NCBI GenBank assembly: GCA_005046945.1
Contig: SUSS01000028.1
Location: forward strand, 1-35,158
DNA length: 35,158 nucleotides
DNA from: Tissierella creatinini
GTDB lineage: Bacteria; Bacillota; Clostridia; Tissierellales; Tissierellaceae
Reading direction: 5' to 3'
Shown here one piece after another: positions 23,281-32,008 of this stretch. The notes below the pieces were generated by a model, which worked only from the letters and a program-made list of their open reading frames with translations, did not search any database and was not told the origin of the DNA. Position 1 is the stretch's first letter, and every line of letters starts with the position of its first letter. The position numbers were made by a program, and so were the translations under genes.

Positions 23281-23672
23281 TTCTGCTCTCCTTGTATTTT
23301 CTTAATTTCTTTATCGAAATCAGAAACTATTTTTTGATGCTTATTGAATTCTTTATACTCCTCAATTGCCTTTTGTGAATTTACACGATATCCAATTGAG
23401 ATAATAGCATCTAGGTTATAATATTTTACTGATTTTGTTTGTGTTTTCCCCTCAATTGCACCGTGTTGAGTGGTATTTTCCAAAATGGAAACAACCACTT
23501 TTTCATCCAATTCTCCGGACTGGAAGATATTTTTCAAATGTTTACTAATTGCTGGAACTCCAATATCAAAAAGCTTTGAAATAGCCTTTTGTGTTGCCCA
23601 GATGGTTTCTTCTTGAACCAGAACTTCCACTTTTTCATCGGAATCATACATTAAAAATTGTATTTCGTTCAT
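23277..23672 (-). CDS. shortened RhuM-family protein
   Basis: A protein of 131 aa. Residues 1-100 match the RhuM N-terminus: F-L-M-Y-D-S-D-E-K-V, ETIWATQKAISKLFDIGVPA, then a T-T-Q-H-G-A-I-E-G segment and a Y-Y-N-L-D-A-I-I-S-I-G-Y-R-V-N-S end. The sequence then jumps to K-E-F-N-K … VSDFDKEIKKIQ, which resembles the very C-terminus of full-length RhuM (about 330 aa). The central part, roughly 200 residues, is missing without a frameshift. GGGAGGA precedes ATG 23672. RhuM homologues often sit inside type I restriction loci, as here between hsdR and hsdS; their role is unknown. The HTH-like N-terminus could act in DNA binding. Confidence 0.8.
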   Translation of the reverse strand: MNEIQFLMYDSDEKVEVLVQEETIWATQKAISKLFDIGVPAISKHLKNIFQSGELDEKVVVSILENTTQHGAIEGKTQTKSVKYYNLDAIISIGYRVNSQKAIEEYKEFNKHQKIVSDFDKEIKKIQGEQK

Positions 23673-23733
23673 TATATCCTCCCTATAGATTCAAAATTTA
23701 AATTTCTTCTATGAAATCAACCATTTCAATATT

Positions 23734-26700
23734 TTAGATTTCCGCCAATTCATCCGCTAGTTGGTAAATTGCTTCACGTAAACCATTTCGATACTTAATC
23801 TTAGACAAAGCTTGCACCTCTTCATCATGGGCAAGTGTCTTATATTCAGAACTTGCTTGAGCGATGATATCGCGGATTTGACCTGTATCATCCAAATCTT
23901 GCAAGCCGTAGCGATGACGACTAAACAGCTCACGCATCCCCACACTAGTAATAATATCCGCAATTCCCCACTTCACTCGGAAGTCTAGAAACATTCTATC
24001 AAGGCTTATATTATTTGCTTGCTGAATGATTTGTTCACTGTCACTTAGCCTAGCAGGATACTTAAAGTCAGAACCCGCAGGTGGAAAGTAACCTTTAATG
24101 ATAGCGATAGCGGCATTCATAATCCTAGTCGCATAGTTACGATCATCCAATCCGTTGGCAAACTGGTTGATTTTCTCTTGGGTCCCTCTAGCTTCTTCAT
24201 CTTTGCCTTCATGAACTTGGTTCAATAATTGTTCTACCAGTTCAGTAAGATAATCATAGTCTACTTTAACATCCTTTACATGCGTCATTTTCAGTTCTAT
24301 TTGATATAGAGGAATCCTCTTTTCTTTAGCAATATGAGCCTTAAGTTCATTGGTTAGAACTGTTGTCAACATTATTTCTTGCTCAGAAGTCATTCCTAAC
24401 TTCTCTATTAACTCATCTGGATTATCATAGTTAAATCCAACCTTTTCTCCATCAACTTCATCAGGATTATACTGCTTTAACTTTGCCACTCCTCTATTAT
24501 ATTCACGTAGCAAATCAAGCATATAGTCCTTTTGTTTTTCAGATGGTGGTAACTGCTGAAATTCAGTGGTTAGAGCACATAATTTTCCAACTACTTCTTT
24601 CACCTCGTCAAATACATCTTCAAATGGTTTAGCAATGATACCGTCCTTCCTATTTGATTCACGTTGTTCGTCTTCAGATAAGATAGCCGAATTCTTATTT
24701 GCATAAACAGCAAGGGCTTTATTCATAAGCTTCTCATTTTGCGCTGGCCATCGATAATTTACCACACGTCCCCAAGGTTTCTCTTGCATATCCGAAATAC
24801 GGTTAGTTCTTGAATAAGCTTGAATCAACCCAGCACCCTTCAAGGTTCTATCCACATAAAGCGTGTTTAGCTCTGGTGCATCAAATCCTGTTAACAACTG
24901 GTCAACCACGATAACCAAGTCTAGGAAATTTCCATCTGTGGCTGATTTATTTAAACGTGAAGTCACGTCTTGCGTATAGCCAGATACATCATCCATCCCA
25001 AAAGATGTTCCAAATTCATCATTATATGCCTTAATGGCATCATACAAGCCTTGATTTGTTGCAAGCATGTTATCATTATTCGATGAATTTAGACTGAAAG
25101 TAATAGCGACCTTTAAAACCCGTTTCCCCTTCTTCCTATTTTCTTCGTTGACACGTTCAAATTCGTTAAAATACATCATCGCCATTGGGGTACTTGGTTT
25201 ACCACCGCCTACGTGAGTTGTAAACAGAGCATTATACTTGCCTTCATTTGAACGGTTATGCCAATTTTTAAAAATATCTTCCACTACTAATTTAATATGA
25301 TCAGGATTTTCATCGTAGAAACTTGGTTCAATAGCATCATCCATATCTTCTTGAGAAAGGTTGTCTATTTTCTCTTGAATTTGTTCTTCAGTCCATTTTG
25401 GATAACGTTCACGGTAGAACTCCGGAAGATATTTTTCTTTCATTTGTTTTTCATCAATTGTTGTCTCAAAATCGACTTTGAAGCCCAATACATTACGGTC
25501 AGCAATCGCTTCACGTATAGTATAAGCGTGTAATAATGGACCAAAAATATCTTCTGTTCGAAGCCCTGCGGTAGTTTCATCAAACATCGGCGTTCCAGTA
25601 TAACCCACCCAAGCAGACTTTTTAAAAGCTTTTTGAATATTTTTGAATGAGTCCCCACCTGTTGAACGGTGTGCTTCATCAACAATAAACACAATATTCT
25701 TATCTGGGGCCTTAAAGGTTTTTCGCTTTACTAAGGTATCAAGTTTTTGAACGGAAGTCACTATAATGCTATTGTCCTTACTCTTAAGTTTACGACTTAA
25801 ATCTGTCGTATTGTTTGTGTTTTGAATGCTGCCAAATGTATCGTCTACCGCATCAGGGTCATAAGCTTTATAATTTTCATTGGTTTGCTTGGTTAAAGCA
25901 ATTCTATCTACAACAAAGACGACCTTATCCACTTTAGGCATACGGCTTGCAAGCCAGGCAGTTTTGAAACTTGTGATGGTTTTACCAGATCCAGTTGTGT
26001 GCCAAATATAACCAATTTTATTTATACCAAGCTCAAAATCAGAACGTTTCAAGCTTTCGATGACGTTTTGTGTTGCATACACTTGATAAGGGCGCATAAC
26101 CTTCAACATTTGTTTATTCTTTGTTCCGTCCAAAATCATGTAGTTGGTAGCCATTTGGTGTGCCATTGGGATTGAAAGCATTGAGTCTGCAAACTCTTTC
26201 CAGTTGCGCACGATAGTATTGTCACTCTTGCGTTGCCAATTAAAAGCAAAGTCCTTATTAAATTTATCTGCAGTAGTATTTGCCATATACTTTACATTGT
26301 TTGGTGTAATTGCTACTAAAATTTGTAATGTCGAAAAAATATCACGATATTGATTTTCATCTATATACTGATGCATTTGATTGAGTGCCTCATTGACATC
26401 ACGAGTATCACGCTTTTCTTCGATTTGAATGATTGGTAGACCATTAACCAAAAGAGTCGTATCAAAGCAACGATCTTGTTTTCCTGTGATAACCGCGGGT
26501 CGTTTAATTTGATTTACCACTTGATAGACTGTATCCCCGGCCCCTATCTGCTTTTGATCAAATACAGTAAGGAATACATGACGTCCGTCGTCTAAATCAA
26601 TTTCGATTTGCGATACGCCATTTAATCCATACAAGAATTGACCTGCTTCATAAGGTGTCTGAATATCAGAAATAATTTTCTTAACTTGATTAAATTCCAC

Positions 26701-26943
26701 AGCACTTAAGGGATGTTCAAGAGTATTTTGATTGTGTTGCTCCAAAATCACTTTGAAATTATCCCAAAGTTGTTCTGTAGTCTTGATTGTAGGTTCATAT
26801 TTCCAAAGTTTAGTTTTCACCACATAATCAATATTTAATTCTTTGACAACAAGATTGCTAATCCCTTCAAGATGTTCTGGTTTTGTAATTGTACCACTGG
26901 TGATATATTGAATTAATTCTGTTTCAAATTGATTCTCATTCAT
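23734..26943 (-). CDS. hsdR: type I restriction endonuclease subunit HsdR
   Basis: The motor and nuclease subunit; 1069 aa, normal length. The N-terminal nuclease domain carries the E-x-K type site in PIIQIEEKRDTRD (about 175). The SF2 translocase follows, with Walker A WHTTGSGKTITS (about 310), the V-D-E-A-H-R-S box (about 420), T-G-T-P-M and Q-A-Y-S-R-T-N-R motifs. A helical C-terminus binds the methylase core. ATG 26943 overlaps the half-HsdS stop (ATGA), with AGGAGG ten bases before it. It is intact, with no frameshift. Confidence 0.95.
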   Translation of the reverse strand: MNENQFETELIQYITSGTITKPEHLEGISNLVVKELNIDYVVKTKLWKYEPTIKTTEQLWDNFKVILEQHNQNTLEHPLSAVEFNQVKKIISDIQTPYEAGQFLYGLNGVSQIEIDLDDGRHVFLTVFDQKQIGAGDTVYQVVNQIKRPAVITGKQDRCFDTTLLVNGLPIIQIEEKRDTRDVNEALNQMHQYIDENQYRDIFSTLQILVAITPNNVKYMANTTADKFNKDFAFNWQRKSDNTIVRNWKEFADSMLSIPMAHQMATNYMILDGTKNKQMLKVMRPYQVYATQNVIESLKRSDFELGINKIGYIWHTTGSGKTITSFKTAWLASRMPKVDKVVFVVDRIALTKQTNENYKAYDPDAVDDTFGSIQNTNNTTDLSRKLKSKDNSIIVTSVQKLDTLVKRKTFKAPDKNIVFIVDEAHRSTGGDSFKNIQKAFKKSAWVGYTGTPMFDETTAGLRTEDIFGPLLHAYTIREAIADRNVLGFKVDFETTIDEKQMKEKYLPEFYRERYPKWTEEQIQEKIDNLSQEDMDDAIEPSFYDENPDHIKLVVEDIFKNWHNRSNEGKYNALFTTHVGGGKPSTPMAMMYFNEFERVNEENRKKGKRVLKVAITFSLNSSNNDNMLATNQGLYDAIKAYNDEFGTSFGMDDVSGYTQDVTSRLNKSATDGNFLDLVIVVDQLLTGFDAPELNTLYVDRTLKGAGLIQAYSRTNRISDMQEKPWGRVVNYRWPAQNEKLMNKALAVYANKNSAILSEDEQRESNRKDGIIAKPFEDVFDEVKEVVGKLCALTTEFQQLPPSEKQKDYMLDLLREYNRGVAKLKQYNPDEVDGEKVGFNYDNPDELIEKLGMTSEQEIMLTTVLTNELKAHIAKEKRIPLYQIELKMTHVKDVKVDYDYLTELVEQLLNQVHEGKDEEARGTQEKINQFANGLDDRNYATRIMNAAIAIIKGYFPPAGSDFKYPARLSDSEQIIQQANNISLDRMFLDFRVKWGIADIITSVGMRELFSRHRYGLQDLDDTGQIRDIIAQASSEYKTLAHDEEVQALSKIKYRNGLREAIYQLADELAEI

Positions 26944-27515
26944 TTATTGCTTGCCTCCTTAAGTTTTTCCAATACTAGGGTAGATTCAAGATTTGCCGCT
27001 CTATTTCTTAAGGCTTCTAACCGTAATTGGTTGAAATAAATCTCACCAATAATCCGCTGCTTTTCTATTGGTGCCAAGTTTGGTAATTCAAGCTCTTTCA
27101 CTTGTTTCAGAGTATATTTTAAAACTTGAGAACCTTGTAACCCCATTTGAAACTGTTTCTTAATGAATTTATCTTCATTAAGTAAGTAAACAAGATACTT
27201 TGAATCAATCTTTTCATTAGTTATTAATTTTACATAGTTTTGTGTATATAGATATCCCCGATGATTTGCACCTACTATAGCTGATTTTCCCGATATCAAG
27301 CTAAAAACAACATCACCTTGACATAGGGTATTCACCTTGTCAAAGGTTCGCACTTGTTTGCTGTCACTATCATTAGAATCAATACCAATCAAATCATCTT
27401 CAATATCCTGTTGGTCATAATAGATATAAAGGGGTGCTTTATCTTCAAACACTTCCTTAATCCTAAATTGGGGTGAACCACTTACGAACTCAGCTACATT
27501 ATCTAATCTTTTCAT
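26940..27515 (-). CDS. half-size HsdS-like protein with one recognition domain
   Basis: A protein of 191 aa resembling a single HsdS half: MKRLDNVAEFVSGSPQFRIK at the start, a variable domain of about 150 residues, and a helical end (A-P-I-E-K-Q-R-I-I-G-E-I-Y … L-R-N-R-A-A-N-L-E-S). It is the first gene of the restriction operon, separate from the full two-domain hsdS. It might pair as a dimer to give a second specificity, or modulate the complex. AAAGGCAC before the ATG is a poor ribosome site. Domain identity comes from pattern only. Confidence 0.75.
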   Translation of the reverse strand: MKRLDNVAEFVSGSPQFRIKEVFEDKAPLYIYYDQQDIEDDLIGIDSNDSDSKQVRTFDKVNTLCQGDVVFSLISGKSAIVGANHRGYLYTQNYVKLITNEKIDSKYLVYLLNEDKFIKKQFQMGLQGSQVLKYTLKQVKELELPNLAPIEKQRIIGEIYFNQLRLEALRNRAANLESTLVLEKLKEASNK

Positions 27516-27557
27516 ACAAATCCGTGCCTTTCTGAAATTATTTTTTTAGTTATTTAG

Positions 27558-27592
27558 ATTATATCATGCTATTTTAGAAACGCAAGCATGAT
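27558..27592 (-). promoter_or_regulatory. promoter and candidate operator of the restriction operon
   Basis: On the minus strand TTGCGT (27585-27580) and TATAAT (27563-27558) are 16 bases apart. A perfect eight-base inverted repeat, ATCATGCT … AGCATGAT (27592-27585 and 27570-27563), starts at the -35 and ends at the -10. A protein bound there would block the polymerase. The promoter lies 43 bases before the first gene. Confidence 0.7.
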
Positions 27593-27689
27593 TTTTGTAA
27601 TTTAAAAAAATTACACTTTATCGAACGCGAGGTTTCCACGCCAGTTTAAGTGGTGATATAATTGCAGCCCAATTTCTTCTATAAAATTA

Positions 27690-27730
27690 AAAAAGGTTGC
27701 TACCCCATTATAGAGCAAACAACCTTTTTC
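27690..27730 (-). terminator. terminator downstream of the YczE-like gene
   Basis: On the minus strand AAAAGGTTG … CAACCTTTTTT, with a GCTCTA/TAGC-type inner stem, 28 bases after the stop. It isolates the restriction operon from the upstream genes. The remaining 27601-27689 holds nothing recognised. Confidence 0.8.
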
Positions 27731-27757
27731 TTTGTATCCAGTATTAAATTATCAATT

Positions 27758-28411
27758 CTAAAGATTGAATTTCTCCTTAAGATATTTTATATCATCACTA
27801 ATAAATCTGGCCTTTACAGAGCCTACATCAAATTTTACGGTCTTAAAAGCAAATTGAAATATTTGACCACCTAATAGGGCCATAATAAGTGTACCTATTC
27901 CTATGCTCCCACCAAGTAAATATCCTATTAAAGTAGCAATTACCTCTAAAAGGCTTTTTACTAGCCTAACGGACTTACCTGTTTTTCTAGTTAAGACCAC
28001 CATCAATCCGTCCCTTGGTCCTGCTCCCAGTCCTACTGATATATACATCCAGCAACCATATCCTTCTATCAAAATCCCTAACAGGATCATAATAATATTT
28101 GGAAAAAAGCCACTAAAGGTTGGCACCAGATTATTTAACATGAGTAAATCCATAAAGGAACCTATTAATAATATATTCATGATGGATGCCCAGCCAATAC
28201 TCTGTCCAAGTATGATATCTAGTGTAATAATAAATAGGCCAACTATAATGCTTGCCCTACCCATTGTTATTCCAAAAGTATTGGATAAACCTTGATGAAA
28301 AACATCCCAGGGTGCAACCCCTAAGTTTGCATTAATTGTCATTACAATCCCTAGGGCGAAGAGAAACAATCCAATAGTTGCTTTGATTAATCTAAATAAT
28401 ATATCTTTCAT
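27758..28411 (-). CDS. YczE/YyaS/YitT-family membrane protein
   Basis: A polytopic membrane protein of 217 aa with about five to six hydrophobic segments. The family pattern includes F-A-L-G-I-V-M-T-I-N-A-N-L-G-V-A-P-W-D-V near residues 15-36 and SVGLGAGPRDGLMV in the middle, both typical of YczE. Molecular role unknown. Start ATG 28411 is one base beyond the stop of the upstream tRNA-thiolation gene, with GGGGAA as ribosome site; the frame extends eight codons further into that gene. Translational coupling is likely. Confidence 0.85.
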   Translation of the reverse strand: MKDILFRLIKATIGLFLFALGIVMTINANLGVAPWDVFHQGLSNTFGITMGRASIIVGLFIITLDIILGQSIGWASIMNILLIGSFMDLLMLNNLVPTFSGFFPNIIMILLGILIEGYGCWMYISVGLGAGPRDGLMVVLTRKTGKSVRLVKSLLEVIATLIGYLLGGSIGIGTLIMALLGGQIFQFAFKTVKFDVGSVKARFISDDIKYLKEKFNL

Positions 28412-28412
28412 A

Positions 28413-29294
28413 TCATTCCCCATCATCATATTCATCTAAAAACGAGTGTTTTACTCCATCCTTCTCCCAGCCTAATATAGTATCCATGCCAACATTTTCA
28501 GCTGCCCTAAAGATAGACATATCCACATTTTTAAAGTCCTTCTTCAAACCTTCTATCAAGTCCTTTATTTCATATCTTTTATTTCCTATCTTCTTTGCCG
28601 CTACCATACATGCACAGTTTAGTGGCCAGATTCCGCTATTTTGAATAAATCTTTGAATATACATTTCTTCAATTAAATATAGGGGCCTAATAAGTTCCAT
28701 ATTCTCAAAGTTCTTAGCCTTTAGCTTAGGCATCATGGTCTTGAAGCTTCCAGCACAAAGGAGGTTTAGCATAGTAGTCTCGATAACATCATTGAAATGG
28801 TGTCCAAGGGCTAACTTATTGCATCCTAAGGCTTCTGCCTTTCCATAGAGGGCCCCTCTTCTCATTCTGGCGCACATATAGCAGGGATAGTCACTGGCAA
28901 TTCTATCTGCAACTTTAAATATATCCGCATCATAAATATGAACTGGGATTCCAAGATAGTCGCAATTTTCCTCAAGCAAGGTCCTTATTTCCGGATGATA
29001 GCCAGGGTCCATGGCTATATATTCAACCTCAAAATTTCTGTTCCCATTCTTATGAAGCTCCTGAAAAAGTTTGGCTAAAAGCAGGCTATCCTTACCGCCT
29101 GAAATAGCCACTGCAATCTTATCCCCATCTTGAACTAATTCATATTCCTTTATTGCCTTTATAAACTTGCTCCAGATATGCTTTCTATAAGTCTTAATAA
29201 TACTTCTTTCTATATCGGCCAAGGGCTTTCTATCATTAAAGGGTACAAGGATTTCGCAACCCTCTCCTGCTAAAGTCGTCTTCTTTTCTTCCAA
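28413..29294 (-). CDS. TtcA/TilS-type PP-loop ATPase, likely tRNA 2-thiocytidine synthase-like
   Basis: A protein of 293 aa. The PP-loop is I-A-V-A-I-S-G-G-K-D-S-L (about 63-74). Conserved cysteine pairs in YPCYMCARMRRG (about 140) and N-C-A-C-M-V-A (about 228) recall the iron-sulfur ligands of TtcA, which adds sulfur to C32 of tRNA. The A-L-G-H-H-F-N-D-V-I-E-T segment is also typical. Clostridial proteins of this type are often annotated just as ATPases, so the exact tRNA is not assured. Start is taken as TTG 29294 (GGAG nine bases upstream); GTG 29303 lies on the ribosome site. Confidence 0.8.
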   Translation of the reverse strand: MEEKKTTLAGEGCEILVPFNDRKPLADIERSIIKTYRKHIWSKFIKAIKEYELVQDGDKIAVAISGGKDSLLLAKLFQELHKNGNRNFEVEYIAMDPGYHPEIRTLLEENCDYLGIPVHIYDADIFKVADRIASDYPCYMCARMRRGALYGKAEALGCNKLALGHHFNDVIETTMLNLLCAGSFKTMMPKLKAKNFENMELIRPLYLIEEMYIQRFIQNSGIWPLNCACMVAAKKIGNKRYEIKDLIEGLKKDFKNVDMSIFRAAENVGMDTILGWEKDGVKHSFLDEYDDGE

Positions 29295-29375
29295 AAAAAT
29301 CACTCCAAAATCTAATTAAAATCTAGATATAGTTTATACTAATTTGTTTTTTAATACAACTAGGATAATTATTGA

Positions 29376-29404
29376 TTGCACCTATTTAACTTATAGGATA
29401 TAAT
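29376..29404 (+). promoter_or_regulatory. promoter of ychF
   Basis: TTGCAC (29376-29381) and TATAAT (29399-29404) are 17 bases apart and leave a leader of about 80 bases before the ATG. Confidence 0.65.
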
Positions 29405-29490
29405 GACTTGATGGACATTTTTGCCCTATCAACCCATTAAATTTAAACCAGTCAAATAAATGTAATATATACAATAGAAGGAGTTTTGAA

Positions 29491-30585
29491 ATGAAATTAG
29501 GAATAGTAGGCCTACCTAATGTAGGAAAGAGTACATTATTTAATGCTATTACTCAAGCCGGAGCAGAATCAGCAAATTACCCTTTCTGCACCATAGAGCC
29601 AAATGTAGGGGTAGTAGCGGTGCCGGATGAAAGACTAAATAAACTTAGTGAGATTTCTAAATCTAAGAAAATAGTACCAACTGCAATTGAATTCTATGAT
29701 ATTGCAGGTCTTGTAAAAGGTGCTAGTAAGGGAGAAGGTCTTGGTAACAAGTTCCTAGGACATATTCGTTCAGTAGATGCAATTGTACATGTGGTAAGAT
29801 GCTTTGAAAATCCGGATGTTGTCCATGTAGATGGAGAAGTTGATCCTCTAAGGGATATTGACACCATAAATATTGAGCTTATGTTATCTGATATGGAGCT
29901 TTTAGAAAGACGTATGGAAAAGACCAGAAAGGCTGCAAAAAGTGATAAATCACTGGCTTTAGAGTTGGAATTGATTGAAAAGGCTATGAAGACCCTAGAA
30001 GATGGAAAATCCATAAGAACTCTTGAATTAAATGAAGAAGAAGCTGCAATAGTGGCTTCCTTTGATTTGTTGAGTTCAAAGCCGATAATTTATGTAGCCA
30101 ATATCTCTGAGGATGATGTTGCTAACAATTCCACCAACCAATATGTAGAAAAAGTTAAGGAATTTGCTGCATCAGAAAATGCTGAAGCCATTGCAATCTC
30201 TGCCAATATTGAGGATGAAATCTCACAGCTTGATCCCACTGAAAGAGAAGAATTCTTGGCTGATTTAGGGCTTGAAAGTTCAGGATTGGATAAACTGGTT
30301 AAGGCTAGCTACCATTTACTTGGCTTAATAAGCTTTATCACTACAGGAGAAATCGAAACTAGGGCTTGGACTATAAAGAGAGGAACCCTTGCCCCTCAAG
30401 CAGCAGGTAAAATCCACTCAGATATTGAAAGAGGCTTTATCCGAGCAGAAGTTATTGCCTATGAACACTTAATGTCCGTTGGCGGAAGTATGGCAGCAGC
30501 TAAGGAAAAGGGTATTCTTCGTATAGAAGGTAAGGAGTATGAAATGAAGGACGGGGACGTCGTTCACTTCAGATTTAATGTGTAA
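29491..30585 (+). CDS. ychF: redox/ribosome-associated ATPase YchF (OLA1 family)
   Basis: A TRAFAC-class P-loop ATPase of 364 aa, the standard length. P-loop GLPNVGKST (about 6-14), switch [22 protein letters not shown] (about 70-89), and Y-V-A-N-I-S-E-D-D in place of the N-K-x-D guanine motif, which explains ATP preference. The helical insert lies at about 130-170, and the TGS domain at the end closes V-H-F-R-F-N-V. Implicated in translation and stress response in other bacteria. Start ATG 29491 follows AGAAGGAG. Single-gene unit. Confidence 0.96.
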   Translation: MKLGIVGLPNVGKSTLFNAITQAGAESANYPFCTIEPNVGVVAVPDERLNKLSEISKSKKIVPTAIEFYDIAGLVKGASKGEGLGNKFLGHIRSVDAIVHVVRCFENPDVVHVDGEVDPLRDIDTINIELMLSDMELLERRMEKTRKAAKSDKSLALELELIEKAMKTLEDGKSIRTLELNEEEAAIVASFDLLSSKPIIYVANISEDDVANNSTNQYVEKVKEFAASENAEAIAISANIEDEISQLDPTEREEFLADLGLESSGLDKLVKASYHLLGLISFITTGEIETRAWTIKRGTLAPQAAGKIHSDIERGFIRAEVIAYEHLMSVGGSMAAAKEKGILRIEGKEYEMKDGDVVHFRFNV

Positions 30586-30587
30586 AT

Positions 30588-30620
30588 AAAACCAAGTGGT
30601 TAGCCACTTGGTTTGTTTTT
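30588..30620. terminator. terminator between ychF and the ResA-like gene
   Basis: AAACCAAGTGG - TTAG - CCACTTGGTTT is a perfect eleven-pair stem followed by GTTTTTT. The minus-strand gene also ends at its edge, so it may act both ways. Confidence 0.88.
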
Positions 30621-31216
30621 TACCTCTTTATACCATCTAATTTCTGATTCATTTGCTCGTAGGTCATCATCCCCGGTACTTCAACAAGTAAGATACCCTC
30701 AGCATCTACAAAATATGAGGTAGGAAATCCTCTTACCATATAGGTTTGAGAAATTTTACCGTCTTCATCAAGGACTACATCAAAGGTATATCCACCTTCA
30801 CTTATATAATCCTCTACAGTTTCCTTGTCCTCCATTACATCCACTGCCAGAACTACTAAATCTTCGTTTTCGTCGTCGAATTTTTGTAAGTCAGGCATCT
30901 CCATATCACAATATTTACACCAAGTAGCCCAGAAATTAACAAGGACTATTTTTCCCTTATAATCTGAAAGGGATACTTCCTCTCCGGCTAAATTCTTAAG
31001 AGTAAAATCCGGTGCCGGCTGCCCTATTGCAAATTCTACTTCTTCACTAGTCGCTTGTGGACTTTCTACCACTGGTTCATCAATTGGTTTCTCTGCTTCT
31101 ACTATAGGCTCAGAAGCCTGTTCTGGGTCCCAACTCTTCTTAGTAGTACAGCCAGCCATGGAAAATATCAGTACAATAACCATAAATAATAAAATAAACC
31201 TTGATTTTCTAATCAA
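30620..31216 (-). CDS. TlpA/ResA-like thiol-disulfide lipoprotein
   Basis: An extracytoplasmic thioredoxin-fold protein of 198 aa. The signal is a lipoprotein type (…VIVLIFSMAGC, lipidated Cys23), followed by an acidic Pro-rich linker. The AhpC/TSA-Redoxin type domain begins IGQPAPDFTLKNLAGEEVSL. The redox site is FWATWCKYCDMEMPD (CxxC), with the cis-proline in VRGFPTSYFVD. Start is TTG 31216 with GGGGGAG five bases upstream. It follows ccdA by 11 bases, its electron donor by analogy with CcdA-ResA. No cytochrome c genes are in the window, so its client is unknown. Confidence 0.9.
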   Translation of the reverse strand: MIRKSRFILLFMVIVLIFSMAGCTTKKSWDPEQASEPIVEAEKPIDEPVVESPQATSEEVEFAIGQPAPDFTLKNLAGEEVSLSDYKGKIVLVNFWATWCKYCDMEMPDLQKFDDENEDLVVLAVDVMEDKETVEDYISEGGYTFDVVLDEDGKISQTYMVRGFPTSYFVDAEGILLVEVPGMMTYEQMNQKLDGIKR

Positions 31217-31227
31217 AATCTCCCCCT

Positions 31228-31923
31228 TTAAATTAGTAATTTACTTATATTAATAACCTTATTGAAGAATACCAACAGACCAAAAATGACCATTATAAAA
31301 CCACTGATTCTAGGCAAATACTTCATAATTCCATCGCTTTTAAGAAGGAACTTATCAAATAGGTTTATAGAAAGTGCCGTTATTATAAATGGTATGCCCA
31401 TTCCAATGGAATATATGAGAAGGAGCATAATTCCCTTTGATACTGTATCTGCACCACCTGCATATATGAGTATTGAGGCAAGGACAGGGCCAAAACATGG
31501 GGTCCAACCTGCTGCAAATGCCATCCCTACTATTAAGGAGCTAATCCAGCTAATAACCTTCTTTGGTTTAGATATCCTTCTACTGAAATTTAAAAAACCT
31601 ATATTAATGATACCCAACATATTCAATCCAAAAACCATTATTAATAGCCCACTTAGCTTTGAGAATATCTCCTTGTTTCTAATAAATAACTTGCCTAGTA
31701 GTGTTGCCGAGGAGCCCATTATTATAAATATAATTGTAAAACCCAGTACAAAAGCTAGTGTTCTTATAAGGGCAAAGACTCTTCTACTAGCTATATCTTC
31801 TTCAGTCGCCGTTCCTGTAATATACATGATATAACTTGGAATCATAGGCAATATACATGGTGAAAAAAAGGACAAGAACCCTGCTCCAAATGCTATTGGC
31901 AGCGAAACATCCATGGCAAACAT
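31228..31923 (-). CDS. ccdA: cytochrome c biogenesis/thiol transfer protein CcdA
   Basis: A polytopic membrane protein of 231 aa that carries reducing power from cytosolic thioredoxin to exported thiol proteins. The two redox cysteines are in SFFSPCILPMIPSYI (about residue 20) and AGWTPCFGPVLAS (about 150). About six membrane helices are visible. ATG 31923 is chosen because GGGGGAGGGG precedes it; the frame runs ten codons further without support. It forms an operon with the ResA-like lipoprotein and diverges from the metH operon. Confidence 0.93.
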   Translation of the reverse strand: MFAMDVSLPIAFGAGFLSFFSPCILPMIPSYIMYITGTATEEDIASRRVFALIRTLAFVLGFTIIFIIMGSSATLLGKLFIRNKEIFSKLSGLLIMVFGLNMLGIINIGFLNFSRRISKPKKVISWISSLIVGMAFAAGWTPCFGPVLASILIYAGGADTVSKGIMLLLIYSIGMGIPFIITALSINLFDKFLLKSDGIMKYLPRISGFIMVIFGLLVFFNKVINISKLLI

Positions 31924-32008
31924 CAAACCCCTCCCCCGTATATAGTCTAACATAATTATATGATATAATTGAAAAAATATAAATACTTATTTTTAGGAGG
32001 TTATACAG

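Noticed and set aside
27601-27689. Remnant of a repeat or attachment site beside the restriction island
   Set aside because: A CCAC…GTGG pair and GC-richer bases are present, but no matching copy was found at the other edge of the island near 20355.
31924-32008. Cobalamin or SAM riboswitch before the metH operon
   Set aside because: Only about 85 bases separate ccdA and the operon, too short for these riboswitches, and no B12-box or S-box like motif is visible.
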